NCBI RefSeq assembly: GCF_014191545.1 | Contig: NZ_AP023361.1 | Span: forward strand, 2,942,501-3,006,500 | DNA length: 64,000 nucleotides | Source: Terrihabitans soli | GTDB lineage: Bacteria; Pseudomonadota; Alphaproteobacteria; Rhizobiales; Methylopilaceae | Direction: 5' to 3' | Shown here: one piece after another, positions 27,206-35,586 of the stretch | How positions within the stretch are numbered: the first letter of the stretch is position 1 | Layout of the letters: every line of letters begins with the position of its first letter | Notes under the pieces: generated by a model | What the model was told of the DNA's origin: nothing | The model's database searches: none | The model's input: only the letters and a program-made list of their open reading frames with translations | Made by a program: the position numbers and the translations under genes

Positions 27206-28963
27206 TCATTTCGAAAACAGCAACCGGTCTCGCTGCCGCTGCGTATCCTCTTCATAAAAGCGCTCAAACCAGGCCGGCCGCCCTGAGATCGCTTCCGGCT
27301 TGGCAAGCGTCAGAGCCTTCGGAGCTTTGTTTTTCGTATTTTTATTGTCCTTCTTTCCGAATGTATCGCGCATGCGATTGCGGAACTGCAGATGATCGAA
27401 CACGCGAACGGCCTCGATGGCATAGGCAGTAGCGACCTTGCAATCCTCGATCATGATCAGATGATCGCCGTTTTTCGCTTCACCTGACGGCGAAAAATTA
27501 CACGAGCCGGTGAAAACCTTTGCGCTGGGAAGGCTGAAATCCGTGACGACGAATTTGTGGTGGATGTTCCGCCCATGTCCGCCCGCCCATTCCGATCTGA
27601 AAGGTTCGGGTGCCTTGCGCGCGAGATAGGCGAAATCGACAAGCCCGATACTGCCGTCCGGCTTCCTCAGCTCCATCGAGCGGCGCGCATCGACCGTGCC
27701 ATAGCTGAAAACCGGCCGCTCCATGAGGCGCGCGAACGCTTCAACGGTCGGCCCTTGCGTCATCTGCCCGAGAAACGCCACCGAATAAAAGACCGACGAT
27801 GTCGCTTGATCGACCGCAGCGCGGATCGGGTTCAGCGAAAGATCGGTCGAGGCGTGCGGCGAGAAGCAGACATGCACGCTCGGATGGTCGGGAAAATGGG
27901 CCGCGTGCCATGTCTTGGAAAACGGATGAGACCTGAACTCCTCAGGATCTTCATCGAACGCGATGTCGAACATCGTGCCGAACAATTTCGCGACTTCCTT
28001 GGCATGAAAGACAAGAACGTTGTTCGCCTGAATATAAAGCCCACGGAAGGTGAAATTCGTCGAGCCGCAAAGAACCTTTTCGGCCTTGCCATCGCGCCTC
28101 GTAATGAAAATCTTGTGGTGCTGAAGACCCTTGAAATGCGTCCGCTTGACCGCGGCTTTGCCCGCCGATTTCCGCAAGCGCCTCGCCGAAATCGATTCCG
28201 GACTTCCCTTTGCGCCATGCCCTTTCGACGGGTTCGGAGAGTCGTCGATGATCACGCGCAGGCGCTCACCGAACTTTTCGAGATAAGAGACGATGTCCGG
28301 CTCGTTCAGATCGTAAGCCATCGCATCGAGCGTGACGCCCGGGTCCTTCAGCGCCTCTTCAAGAAACCCGAAAATGTGGTCGTAGGCCTCGAATCCAAGC
28401 CATTCATAAACACTGACTCCGCTTTGATTCTGCAGATTCAGCTTTTTGAATTTCAGGCCGCCTTCGGAATCTTCCGGGATGATATCGGGGTTATTGCCGA
28501 ACTGTTCGGCATAGGCCTGTGAGGACGCGAAGTTCCTCGTGAAGCCGATATCCACGAGCCCTTCATAGGTGACCTGATTGAGCGGAATATCGAGCTCGAT
28601 CTGCGTGCCGCGCTTCAATTCGCCGTCGCGCGGCATATGCATTTTCGTGACTCGGTAGTCGTATTTTCCGTCCTGCGGCTGCCAGGGAAAATGAAGCCAG
28701 CGGAATTTCTGGAACGGCGCTTCGCGGGAATCGAAATTGCGGGAGCCGTCGACGGCTTCGACGGCGGGCCGGTCGTACTCAAATGCGATGCGATTGAAGA
28801 GAGGGACGAAATCAGAACTTCCCGGGCTTTTGCATTCGATGGAAAAACCCACGAAGTCGTCTTCCGGGTCGTCGACATCGAAGCCGAGAAGCGTCATCCG
28901 CTCTCCACGCCACAGCTTGCAGGCAAAGCCCTGCTTTTCTTCGCGATTCTGGAAATCCCCCAT
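27206..28963 (-). CDS. Phospholipase D superfamily protein, function unknown
   Basis: 585 residues with two PLD-type halves. The second has a full HKD motif (HHKFVVTD followed by GSCNFSPSGEAKNGD). The first has HHKIFITRRD...GSTNF, where the Asp is displaced from the usual HxKx4D position. The N-terminal 200 residues (LGFDVDDPEDDFVGFSIECK) are not a domain I recognise. No signal peptide or membrane helix is seen. Stand-alone gene; codon use is visibly more AT-rich than its neighbours (for example DKKDNKNTKNK-like Lys/Asn-rich tail), suggesting later acquisition. PLD-fold proteins include lipases, nucleases and phage-defence nucleases, and none of these is established here. Confidence 0.7.
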   Translation of the reverse strand: MGDFQNREEKQGFACKLWRGERMTLLGFDVDDPEDDFVGFSIECKSPGSSDFVPLFNRIAFEYDRPAVEAVDGSRNFDSREAPFQKFRWLHFPWQPQDGKYDYRVTKMHMPRDGELKRGTQIELDIPLNQVTYEGLVDIGFTRNFASSQAYAEQFGNNPDIIPEDSEGGLKFKKLNLQNQSGVSVYEWLGFEAYDHIFGFLEEALKDPGVTLDAMAYDLNEPDIVSYLEKFGERLRVIIDDSPNPSKGHGAKGSPESISARRLRKSAGKAAVKRTHFKGLQHHKIFITRRDGKAEKVLCGSTNFTFRGLYIQANNVLVFHAKEVAKLFGTMFDIAFDEDPEEFRSHPFSKTWHAAHFPDHPSVHVCFSPHASTDLSLNPIRAAVDQATSSVFYSVAFLGQMTQGPTVEAFARLMERPVFSYGTVDARRSMELRKPDGSIGLVDFAYLARKAPEPFRSEWAGGHGRNIHHKFVVTDFSLPSAKVFTGSCNFSPSGEAKNGDHLIMIEDCKVATAYAIEAVRVFDHLQFRNRMRDTFGKKDNKNTKNKAPKALTLAKPEAISGRPAWFERFYEEDTQRQRDRLLFSK

Positions 28964-29038
28964 GACCGCCCCCTGAAAGGTCTGCGGCCGAATATTCCAT
29001 CTATGATTGTAATATACAAGAAAACAACGCGAGCTTGC

Positions 29039-30337
29039 TCAGCAGTCGAGTGTCGTCTCGCGTTCCCATTCCGTCAGATGGCGCGCATAGGCGTTCCACT
29101 CGTCGGATTTCAGCTTGAGATAAGACGGCACGAAATCGCCGAGCGCCGCGCCGAGCACTTTCGAGCTTTCGAGCGCGCGCAGCGCATCGAGCAGGTTCAG
29201 CGGCAGCTTCTTCGCGCCCTTCACCGTATGACCCTCGGTGTACATGTTGATATCGAGCCGCTTGCCGGGATCGCGCTTGTTGGTGATGCCGTCGAGGCCC
29301 GCCGCGAGAAGCCCGGCCTGCAGCAGATAGGGATTGGCGGCGCCGTCGGCGAGGCGGAATTCAAAACGCCCGCCTTCGGGAATACGGATCATATGCGTGC
29401 GGTTATTGCCGGCATAGGTGATCGTATTCGGCGACCAGGTCGCGCCCGAGGTCGTGCGCGGCGCGTTGATGCGCTTGTAGGAGTTGACGGTCGGATTGGT
29501 CAGCGCACAGAGCGCCTCGGCATTGTGGATGAGACCGCCGATGAAATTATAGCCGAGCTTGGAGACGCCGAGATCGCCCTTGGCATCCTCGAAGAGGTTC
29601 GTCTTGCCCCTCCACAGCGAGACATGGGCGTGGCAGCCATTGCCTGTGAGATTCGAAAAAGGCTTCGGCATAAAGGTCGCGCGCAGGCCGTGTTTCTCGG
29701 CGACCGATTTGACCAGGAATTTGAAGAAGGCGTGGCGGTCGGCGGTGATGAGCGCGTGATCGTAATTCCAGTTCATTTCGAACTGGCCGTTCGCGTCCTC
29801 GTGGTCGTTCTGATAGGGCTTCCAGCCCAGCGCCAGCATGGCGTCGCAAATTTCCGAAATCACATCATAGCGGCGCATCAGCGCCGACTGGTCGTAGCAG
29901 GGCTTTTCCTGTTTATCGGCTCCGTCGGAAATCGTCGTGCCGTCGGCGGCGGTGAGGAAGAATTCGCACTCGACGCCGGTCTTCAATTCGTAGCCAAGCT
30001 TCTTGGCTTTCTCGGTCTGCCGCTTCAGCACCGTGCGCGGCGCCTGTTCGACGATTTTGCCGTCCATGAAAAGATCGGCGGCCATCCAGCCGACTTCCGG
30101 CTTCCACGGCAGCTGGATCAGCGTGTCGGGATCGGGAACCGCGAACATATCCGAGTCCGCGGGCGTCATATCGAGCCAGGTGGCGAAGCCGGCAAAGCCG
30201 GCTCCGGCTTTGGCCATCTCATTGATGGCGGCGGCAGGAACGAGCTTTGCGCGCTGCGTGCCAAAGAGATCGGTATAGGAGATAAGGAAGTATTTGATCT
30301 TCCGCTCTTTTGCGGTCTTGCCCAGATCGACTGCCAT
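29039..30337 (-). CDS. gmaS: Gamma-glutamylmethylamide synthetase (glutamine-synthetase family, GmaS/GlnT type)
   Basis: 432 residues, GS fold: GVECEFFL metal-site Glu, NDHEDANGQFEMNW, GNGCHAHVSLW and NNRTHMIRIPEGGRFEFRLAD. It should ligate glutamate and methylamine using ATP. The family is often labelled type III glutamine synthetase (GlnT), but it is the fourth gene of an operon with mgsA, mgsB and mgsC and next to mgdABCD, the known setting of GmaS. ATG 30337 gives the conserved MAVDLGKTAKER start. It ends the operon. Confidence 0.85.
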   Translation of the reverse strand: MAVDLGKTAKERKIKYFLISYTDLFGTQRAKLVPAAAINEMAKAGAGFAGFATWLDMTPADSDMFAVPDPDTLIQLPWKPEVGWMAADLFMDGKIVEQAPRTVLKRQTEKAKKLGYELKTGVECEFFLTAADGTTISDGADKQEKPCYDQSALMRRYDVISEICDAMLALGWKPYQNDHEDANGQFEMNWNYDHALITADRHAFFKFLVKSVAEKHGLRATFMPKPFSNLTGNGCHAHVSLWRGKTNLFEDAKGDLGVSKLGYNFIGGLIHNAEALCALTNPTVNSYKRINAPRTTSGATWSPNTITYAGNNRTHMIRIPEGGRFEFRLADGAANPYLLQAGLLAAGLDGITNKRDPGKRLDINMYTEGHTVKGAKKLPLNLLDALRALESSKVLGAALGDFVPSYLKLKSDEWNAYARHLTEWERETTLDC

Positions 30338-30363
30338 TCTCGCCCCCTGCGGCCCCCGCCGCT

Positions 30364-31695
30364 TTAAAACCCTTGGCCCGGTATCCAATTCGTGCCGGCC
30401 AAAGGCACGCGCGCCATGGCTGCCGCCTCGACCGTCAGGGCCACAAGGTCCTCCGGTTCGAGATTGTGGACATGGCTCTTGCCGCAGGCGCGCGCGATGG
30501 TCTGCGCCTCCAGCGTCAATACGGAAAGATAATTGGCGAGGCGCCGCCCGCCTGCAACGGGGTCGAAACGCGCCGCAAGATCGGGATCCTGCGTCGTGAT
30601 GCCCGCCGGGTCGCGACCTTCATGCCAGTCATCGTAAGCACCGGCCGTGGTGCCGAGCTTGCGGTATTCATCCTCGAAACGCGGATCGTTGTCGCCGAGC
30701 GCAATCAGCGCCGCCGTGCCGATGGCGACCGCATCCGCTCCAAGAGCAAGCGCCTTCGCCACATCAGCACCGTTGCGGATGCCGCCCGAGACGATGAGCT
30801 GAACCTTGCGGTGCATGCCGAGTTCCTGCAGCGCCTGCACCGCGGGACGGATCGCAGCGAGGATCGGCAGGCCGACATTCTCGATGAAAACTTCCTGGGT
30901 GGCCGCCGTGCCGCCCTGCATGCCGTCGAGCACGACGACATCGGCGCCGGCCTTCACCGCAAGCGCCGTATCGTAATAAGGACGCGAGGCGCCGACTTTC
31001 ACATAAATCGGCTTTTCCCAATCGGTGATCTCACGCAATTCCTCGATCTTGATTTCAAGATCGTCCGGGCCCGTCCAATCGGGATGGCGGCAGGCCGAGC
31101 GCTGATCGATGCCTTCGGGCAGCGTGCGCATCTTAGCCACGCGCGGCGAAATCTTCTGGCCGAGCAGCATGCCGCCGCCGCCGGGCTTGGCGCCCTGACC
31201 GATGACGATCTCGATGGCATCGGCTTTGCGGAGATCGTCCGGGTTCATGCCGTAGCGCGACGGCAACAGCTGATAGACGAGTGCGGAGGAATGCCCGCGC
31301 TCTTCCGGCGTCATGCCGCCATCGCCCGTGGTGGTCGAGGTTCCGACCGTCGAGGCGCCGCGGCCGAGCGCTTCCTTCGCCGGGCCCGACAGCGCGCCGA
31401 AGCTCATGCCGGCAATCGTTACCGGAATTTTCAGATGGATCGGCTTTTTGGCGAACCGCGTTCCGAGCACGACATCGGTGCCGCATTTCTCGCGATAGCC
31501 TTCGAGCGGATAGCGCGAGATCGACGCGCCGACGAAGAGAAGATCGTCGAAATGGGGGAGCTTGCGTTTCGCGCCGCCACCGCGAATGTCGTAAATGCCG
31601 GTCGCCGCGGCGCGCTGGATTTCCGAGATCGCGTAGCTGTCGAACGTCGCACTTGAGCGCGGCGTGGTGTGGGGCGGTTTGACCGGCGCGTCCAT
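30364..31695 (-). CDS. mgsC: N-methylglutamate synthase subunit C (glutamate-synthase-like FMN domain)
   Basis: 443 residues, homologous to the FMN-binding synthase domain of GltB (GMSFGALSGPAKEALGRGAS, KPGGGGMLLGQKIS, IYVKVGASRPY, LIVSGGIRNGADVAKALALGADAV). ATG 31695 is one base after the mgsB stop. With MgsA and MgsB it transfers the methylamino group from gamma-glutamylmethylamide or methylamine to make N-methylglutamate. Similar genes are sometimes called glxD. Confidence 0.87.
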   Translation of the reverse strand: MDAPVKPPHTTPRSSATFDSYAISEIQRAAATGIYDIRGGGAKRKLPHFDDLLFVGASISRYPLEGYREKCGTDVVLGTRFAKKPIHLKIPVTIAGMSFGALSGPAKEALGRGASTVGTSTTTGDGGMTPEERGHSSALVYQLLPSRYGMNPDDLRKADAIEIVIGQGAKPGGGGMLLGQKISPRVAKMRTLPEGIDQRSACRHPDWTGPDDLEIKIEELREITDWEKPIYVKVGASRPYYDTALAVKAGADVVVLDGMQGGTAATQEVFIENVGLPILAAIRPAVQALQELGMHRKVQLIVSGGIRNGADVAKALALGADAVAIGTAALIALGDNDPRFEDEYRKLGTTAGAYDDWHEGRDPAGITTQDPDLAARFDPVAGGRRLANYLSVLTLEAQTIARACGKSHVHNLEPEDLVALTVEAAAMARVPLAGTNWIPGQGF

Positions 31696-31696
31696 C

Positions 31697-32380
31697 TCAG
31701 TACGCGCCCGCATTGTCGACATGGAAATGATAGAGGCGGCGCGCCGAGCCATAGAGCTTGAAGTCCTCGGCTGAAACATCGGCCGAGGCGCGCTTCAGAA
31801 GATCGCGAAGGACATTGCGATCTTCGTCCGTCACCGGCTTTTCTTCGCAATCGGCGCCGAGGCTTTTGACCGAACCGCGCACGAAGAGCCTCGCTTCATA
31901 AATGGAATCGCCGAGCGCTTCGCCCGCATCGCCGAGCACGACAAGATTGCCGGCCTGCGCCATGAACGCGCTCATCGGGCCGATCGAGCCTTTAACGACA
32001 ATGTCGATTCCCTTCATCGAAATGCCGCAACGCGCCGAGGCATTTCCGTCGATGACGAGCAGTCCGCCCTGCCCCGTCGCACCCGCCGACTGGCTGGCAT
32101 CGCCTTTGATGTGCACGGTGCCGGACATCATGTTTTCGGCAACGCCGACCCCGGCATTGCCAGCAACGATAACGGTCGCGGTCTTATTCATGCCCGCGCA
32201 ATAATAGCCGACATGGCCGTCGATCTCGACTGTGACGGGCGCATCGAGGCCGACCGCGACCGCATGACGGCCTTCGGGATTTTTCACCTGCCAGTGCGTT
32301 TCGTTCGTATCCTGCGGCAGCGCATGCAACTGACTGTTCAGCTCGCGCAGCGGCATCTCAGAGAGATCGACGACTGGCAT
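31697..32380 (-). CDS. mgsB: N-methylglutamate synthase subunit B (GXGXG domain)
   Basis: 227 residues, a right-handed beta-helix of the GltB C-terminal GXGXG type: repeated glycine motifs such as AGNAGVGVAENMMSGTVHIKG and LLVIDGNASARCGISMKGID. Start ATG 32380 overlaps the mgsA stop as TGATG. Structural/channel subunit between the amidotransferase and FMN subunits. Confidence 0.88.
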   Translation of the reverse strand: MPVVDLSEMPLRELNSQLHALPQDTNETHWQVKNPEGRHAVAVGLDAPVTVEIDGHVGYYCAGMNKTATVIVAGNAGVGVAENMMSGTVHIKGDASQSAGATGQGGLLVIDGNASARCGISMKGIDIVVKGSIGPMSAFMAQAGNLVVLGDAGEALGDSIYEARLFVRGSVKSLGADCEEKPVTDEDRNVLRDLLKRASADVSAEDFKLYGSARRLYHFHVDNAGAY

Positions 32381-33276
32381 CACTGACGCTCCCAGGCGTA
32401 GACGGTCGCGGGTTCCGGCTCCCAGACGCGCGCCGTCTCGATACCGGGAAGACCGGCAAGCGCGCGATATTCCGAACCGAACGCGACATAGCCATCCGTC
32501 TCGGCCATCACCGCGGGCTTGCAAGCGATGGGATCGCGCAGCACGGCAAAACCCGTCTCCGTACCGACAACGAACGTATAGAAACCGTCGAGATCGTCGA
32601 GGCTGGATTCAAGCGCCTGTTTCAGGCTGGCGCCGTCGCGCATTTTCCAGGTGAGGTATCCGGCGGCGACTTCCGAATCGTTTTCGGTTTCGATGGATAC
32701 GCCTTCGCGCACCAGAGTGCGGCGCACGGCGTTGTGGTTCGACAGCGAGCCGTTATGGACGAGGCATTGATCGGCGCCGGTCGAGAACGGATGCGCGCCG
32801 TTCGTCGTCACCGCGCTTTCCGTCGCCATACGCGTATGGCCGATGCCGTGCGTGCCGCTCATCGCCGAAAGGCCGAAGCGGTCGGCGACGTCGGACGGCA
32901 GGCCGACCTCTTTGAACAGCTCCATGCGTTGGCCGGCGCCGACGACTTTCACATCCGGCCGGGCTTTGGAAAGAAATACGCGCGTCGCTTCTTCTTTGTC
33001 AGAAGGAATAGCCACGACGAGATGGGTGTCGCGCTGCGTGGCGTTGAGTTTGAGGCCGAGCGCCTTTTCGAGATCGGCTTTGAGGCCGTCGATGGATTGG
33101 CCGTCCGAGGAGCGAAGCGTCAACTTCACCTCCGTGCCCTGGCCCGCGCCGTAGACGGCAAAGCCCGCCGAATCCGGCCCGCGATCGCACATCACGGTGA
33201 GCATGCCCGACAGCATTTCGCCGAGCTTCGGCTCCAGCGATTTGTCTTTCAGAAACAGTCCGACGATCCCGCACAT
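32380..33276 (-). CDS. mgsA: N-methylglutamate synthase subunit A (class II glutamine amidotransferase)
   Basis: 298 residues, N-terminal nucleophile hydrolase with catalytic Cys2 (MCGIVGLF), plus CDRGPDSAGFAVYG, GIGHTRMATES and VHNGSLSNHN typical of GltB/PurF amidotransferase domains. ATG 33276 is required to place Cys at position 2. First gene of mgsABC-gmaS; the operator at 33319-33343 lies 43 bases upstream. Confidence 0.9.
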   Translation of the reverse strand: MCGIVGLFLKDKSLEPKLGEMLSGMLTVMCDRGPDSAGFAVYGAGQGTEVKLTLRSSDGQSIDGLKADLEKALGLKLNATQRDTHLVVAIPSDKEEATRVFLSKARPDVKVVGAGQRMELFKEVGLPSDVADRFGLSAMSGTHGIGHTRMATESAVTTNGAHPFSTGADQCLVHNGSLSNHNAVRRTLVREGVSIETENDSEVAAGYLTWKMRDGASLKQALESSLDDLDGFYTFVVGTETGFAVLRDPIACKPAVMAETDGYVAFGSEYRALAGLPGIETARVWEPEPATVYAWERQ

Positions 33277-33318
33277 GACCCTTTGGTAAAACCGGGCCGC
33301 CGCGGGAGTCAAGCTTCA

Positions 33319-33343
33319 GGAACAATTATTTCCTGTGAGGAAA
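33319..33343. promoter_or_regulatory. Operator A: GGAAC-N5-TTTCC-N5-GGAAA upstream of mgsA
   Basis: Three half-sites alternate at exactly 10-base steps (33319, 33329, 33339). The inner pair, TTTCCT-GTG-AGGAAA, is a perfect palindrome. The same TTTCCT-N3-AGGAAA core stands on the other side of the regulator gene. It sits immediately upstream of a TTGACT (-35-like) element for mgsA. Likely bound by the XRE-cupin protein. Confidence 0.65.
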
Positions 33344-33347
33344 CGCC

Positions 33348-33974
33348 TCAGGGGCGCGGATAGACGATGATCGAAAGATAGGTCATCGGGGCTTTGACCA
33401 GCTCTTCCGGGCCATGAAGGGCCGCCGAATCGAACAGGATCGAATCCCCCGGGGTCAGCCGGTAGGTCTGATCGCCGTGCCGGTAAACCACCTCGCCCGA
33501 GATCATATAGATGAACTCGGTCCCGGCATGGCGGAAGCCGGCATAGGGGACGGCGTCTTCCCGGAGGGTGATCAGATAGGGCTCGACCACGACATCGCCG
33601 CCGAGAACCGCACCGAGAAGCTGGTAGACATGGCCGACTTTCGAGCCCCGCCGCTCGATAGCAACTCCTTGTCCTGATTTGACAAAAGAGCAATCCCGCT
33701 TCTCGTCGAACGGGGCGAACAGGGAGCTCATCGGGGCCGAAAGGGCAGCCGCTATGGCCTGAAGCGTGTTCAGCGAGGCCGAGATCTGGCCGTTCTCGAT
33801 CTTCGACAGCATGCCGGCGGAGATACCGGCCGCAGCGGCAAGATCCGCCACCGACAGGTCGAGCTGCCGCCTCAGGCTGCGCACCTGACCGCCAAGCGTC
33901 TTCTCAAGCGTGCGGTTCTGCTCGGCCGGCGCACTGGAGCCGGTGGCAAGGTCCGCATCATCGGTCTGGGACAC
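33348..33974 (-). CDS. XRE-family regulator with C-terminal cupin domain
   Basis: 208 residues. An XRE helix-turn-helix at about residues 30-85 (VADLAAAAGISAGMLSKIEN) is followed by a cupin sensor domain (YEL-type barrel ending GDSILFDSAALHGPEELV). GTG 33974 is chosen because AAGGAG stands just upstream; a TTG at 34010 is possible but would start inside a poorly conserved stretch. It sits between the divergent mgs-gma and mgd operons and its gene is flanked by two copies of the same palindrome, so it probably controls both and itself. The cupin may bind methylamine-derived amides or amino acids (inference). Confidence 0.85.
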   Translation of the reverse strand: MSQTDDADLATGSSAPAEQNRTLEKTLGGQVRSLRRQLDLSVADLAAAAGISAGMLSKIENGQISASLNTLQAIAAALSAPMSSLFAPFDEKRDCSFVKSGQGVAIERRGSKVGHVYQLLGAVLGGDVVVEPYLITLREDAVPYAGFRHAGTEFIYMISGEVVYRHGDQTYRLTPGDSILFDSAALHGPEELVKAPMTYLSIIVYPRP

Positions 33975-34013
33975 AGCCTCTCCTTCTTTCGAAGCGCTTG
34001 CACTGGTCAAGAA

Positions 34014-34040
34014 AGTTTCCTACTAGGAAACTAGTTTTCC
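34014..34040. promoter_or_regulatory. Operator B: TTTCC-N5-GGAAA-N5-TTTCC between regulator and mgdA
   Basis: A perfect 19-base palindrome AGTTTCCTA-C-TAGGAAACT (34014-34032) is followed at a further 10-base step by a third TTTCC half-site (34036-34040). The core TTTCCT-N3-AGGAAA matches operator A. It lies 40 bases upstream of the regulator start and 28 bases upstream of mgdA. Confidence 0.72.
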
Positions 34041-34068
34041 AATCAAGCGCGATTTCGCGCCGGCCCGG

Positions 34069-35316
34069 ATGCGCTATTCCCTCTTCAGCCTTGCCCGGAA
34101 TGCACTCACCGGACACCGGGACTGGCAGCCGGCCTGGCGCGATGCCGAGCCTAAGGCGAGCTACGATATCGTCGTGATCGGCGGCGGGCACGGTCTCGCG
34201 ACCGCCTATTACCTCGCCGAAAAATACGGCCTCTCCAATATCGCCGTTCTCGAGAAGGGCTATATCGGCTCCGGCAATATCGGCCGTAACACGACGATTG
34301 TCCGCTCCAATTACCTTCTGCCCGGCAATATCCCCTTCTACGAACTCTCGATGAAGCTCTGGGAGGGGTTGGAGCAGGATCTCAACTACAATGTCATGGT
34401 CAGCCAGCGCGGCGTGCTGAATGTTTTTCATTCCGACGCTCAGCGCGACGCCTATGCCCGCCGCGGCAATGCCATGCGCCTGCACGGCGTCGATGCCGAA
34501 CTCCTCGACCGCGAGGGCGTGAAGAAGCTCTATCCCTTCCTCAATTTCGACAATGCGCGCTTTCCCATTCAGGGCGGTCTCCTGCAGCCGCGCGGCGGCA
34601 CGGTGCGCCATGATGCGGTCGCCTGGGGCTATGCACGCGCGGCGTCCGACCGTGGCGTCGATATCTGCCAGAACTGCGAGGTCACGGGCTTTCGCATCGA
34701 GAACGGACAGGCCGTCGGCGTCGAAACCAATAAAGGCTTTATCGGTGCCAAGAAGGTCGCCGTCTCGGTCGCCGGCAATTCCTCGCGCGTGATGGGAATG
34801 GCAGGCTTGCGCCTGCCGATCGAAGCGCATGTCATCCAGGCCATGGTGACGGAGGGTTTGAAGCCCATCATTCCCGGCGTCATTACATTCGGCGCGGGGC
34901 ATTTCTATATCAGCCAGTCCGACAAAGGCGGGCTTGTCTTCGGCGGCGATCTCGACGGCTATAACTCCTACGCCCAGCGCGGCAATCTTCCGGTGATCGA
35001 AGATGTCTGCGAAGGCGGCATGGCGCTGATGCCCTCCATCGGCCGCGCGCGTGTTCTACGCCATTGGGGCGGCCTGCTCGACATGTCGATGGACGGTTCA
35101 CCGATCATCGACAAGACGCCGGTGGGCGGCATCTTCCTCAATTGCGGCTGGAACTATGGCGGCTTCAAAGCAACGCCGGCCTCCGGCCTTTGCTTTGCGC
35201 ATCTTGTTGCGACGGGCGAACCGCATCCTGTCGCCACAGCTTTCCGTCTCGACCGTTTTGCCACTGGCAATCTCATCGATGAGAAGGGCCAGGGGGCGCA
35301 GCCGAATTTGCACTAA
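34069..35316 (+). CDS. mgdA: N-methylglutamate dehydrogenase subunit A (sarcosine oxidase beta-like)
   Basis: 415 residues, DAO-type flavoprotein like SoxB: FAD motif DIVVIGGGHGLATAYYLAEK, SGNIGRNTTIVRSNY, C-terminal FLNCGWNYGGFKATPASG. The arrangement beta-delta-alpha-gamma (mgdABCD = soxBDAG order) next to mgsABC and gmaS indicates N-methylglutamate rather than sarcosine as substrate. It oxidises N-methylglutamate to glutamate and a one-carbon unit passed to tetrahydrofolate. Confidence 0.86.
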   Translation: MRYSLFSLARNALTGHRDWQPAWRDAEPKASYDIVVIGGGHGLATAYYLAEKYGLSNIAVLEKGYIGSGNIGRNTTIVRSNYLLPGNIPFYELSMKLWEGLEQDLNYNVMVSQRGVLNVFHSDAQRDAYARRGNAMRLHGVDAELLDREGVKKLYPFLNFDNARFPIQGGLLQPRGGTVRHDAVAWGYARAASDRGVDICQNCEVTGFRIENGQAVGVETNKGFIGAKKVAVSVAGNSSRVMGMAGLRLPIEAHVIQAMVTEGLKPIIPGVITFGAGHFYISQSDKGGLVFGGDLDGYNSYAQRGNLPVIEDVCEGGMALMPSIGRARVLRHWGGLLDMSMDGSPIIDKTPVGGIFLNCGWNYGGFKATPASGLCFAHLVATGEPHPVATAFRLDRFATGNLIDEKGQGAQPNLH

Positions 35317-35319
35317 ACC

Positions 35320-35586
35320 ATGCGTCTTCCTTGTCCCTATTGCGGTTCGCGCGATCTCTCCGAGTTCACCTATCTCGGCGACGCGAAACTCAAACGCCCA
35401 AATCCAGACGGCGAGAATGCCGCGGCAGAATTTTTCGATTACGCCTATCTGCGCGACAATCCCGCCGGGCCGCATAAGGAATTCTGGTATCACGCGCAGG
35501 GGTGCCGCTCCTGGCTCACCGTCGAGCGCGATACGCGCACGCATGAAATTCTGAGCGCCGTTCTGTCCAGCGGAGCAAAGGCATGA
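35320..35586 (+). CDS. mgdB: N-methylglutamate dehydrogenase subunit B (sarcosine oxidase delta-like, zinc)
   Basis: 88 residues. C5 and C8 (PCPYCGS) plus H58 and C62 (HAQGC) reproduce the zinc ligand set of SoxD. It follows mgdA by three bases and overlaps mgdC by ATGA. Confidence 0.9.
   Translation: MRLPCPYCGSRDLSEFTYLGDAKLKRPNPDGENAAAEFFDYAYLRDNPAGPHKEFWYHAQGCRSWLTVERDTRTHEILSAVLSSGAKA

Noticed and set aside
29039-30337. Housekeeping glutamine synthetase
   Set aside because: Operon with N-methylglutamate synthase genes and GlnT/GmaS-type sequence instead of GlnA-I.
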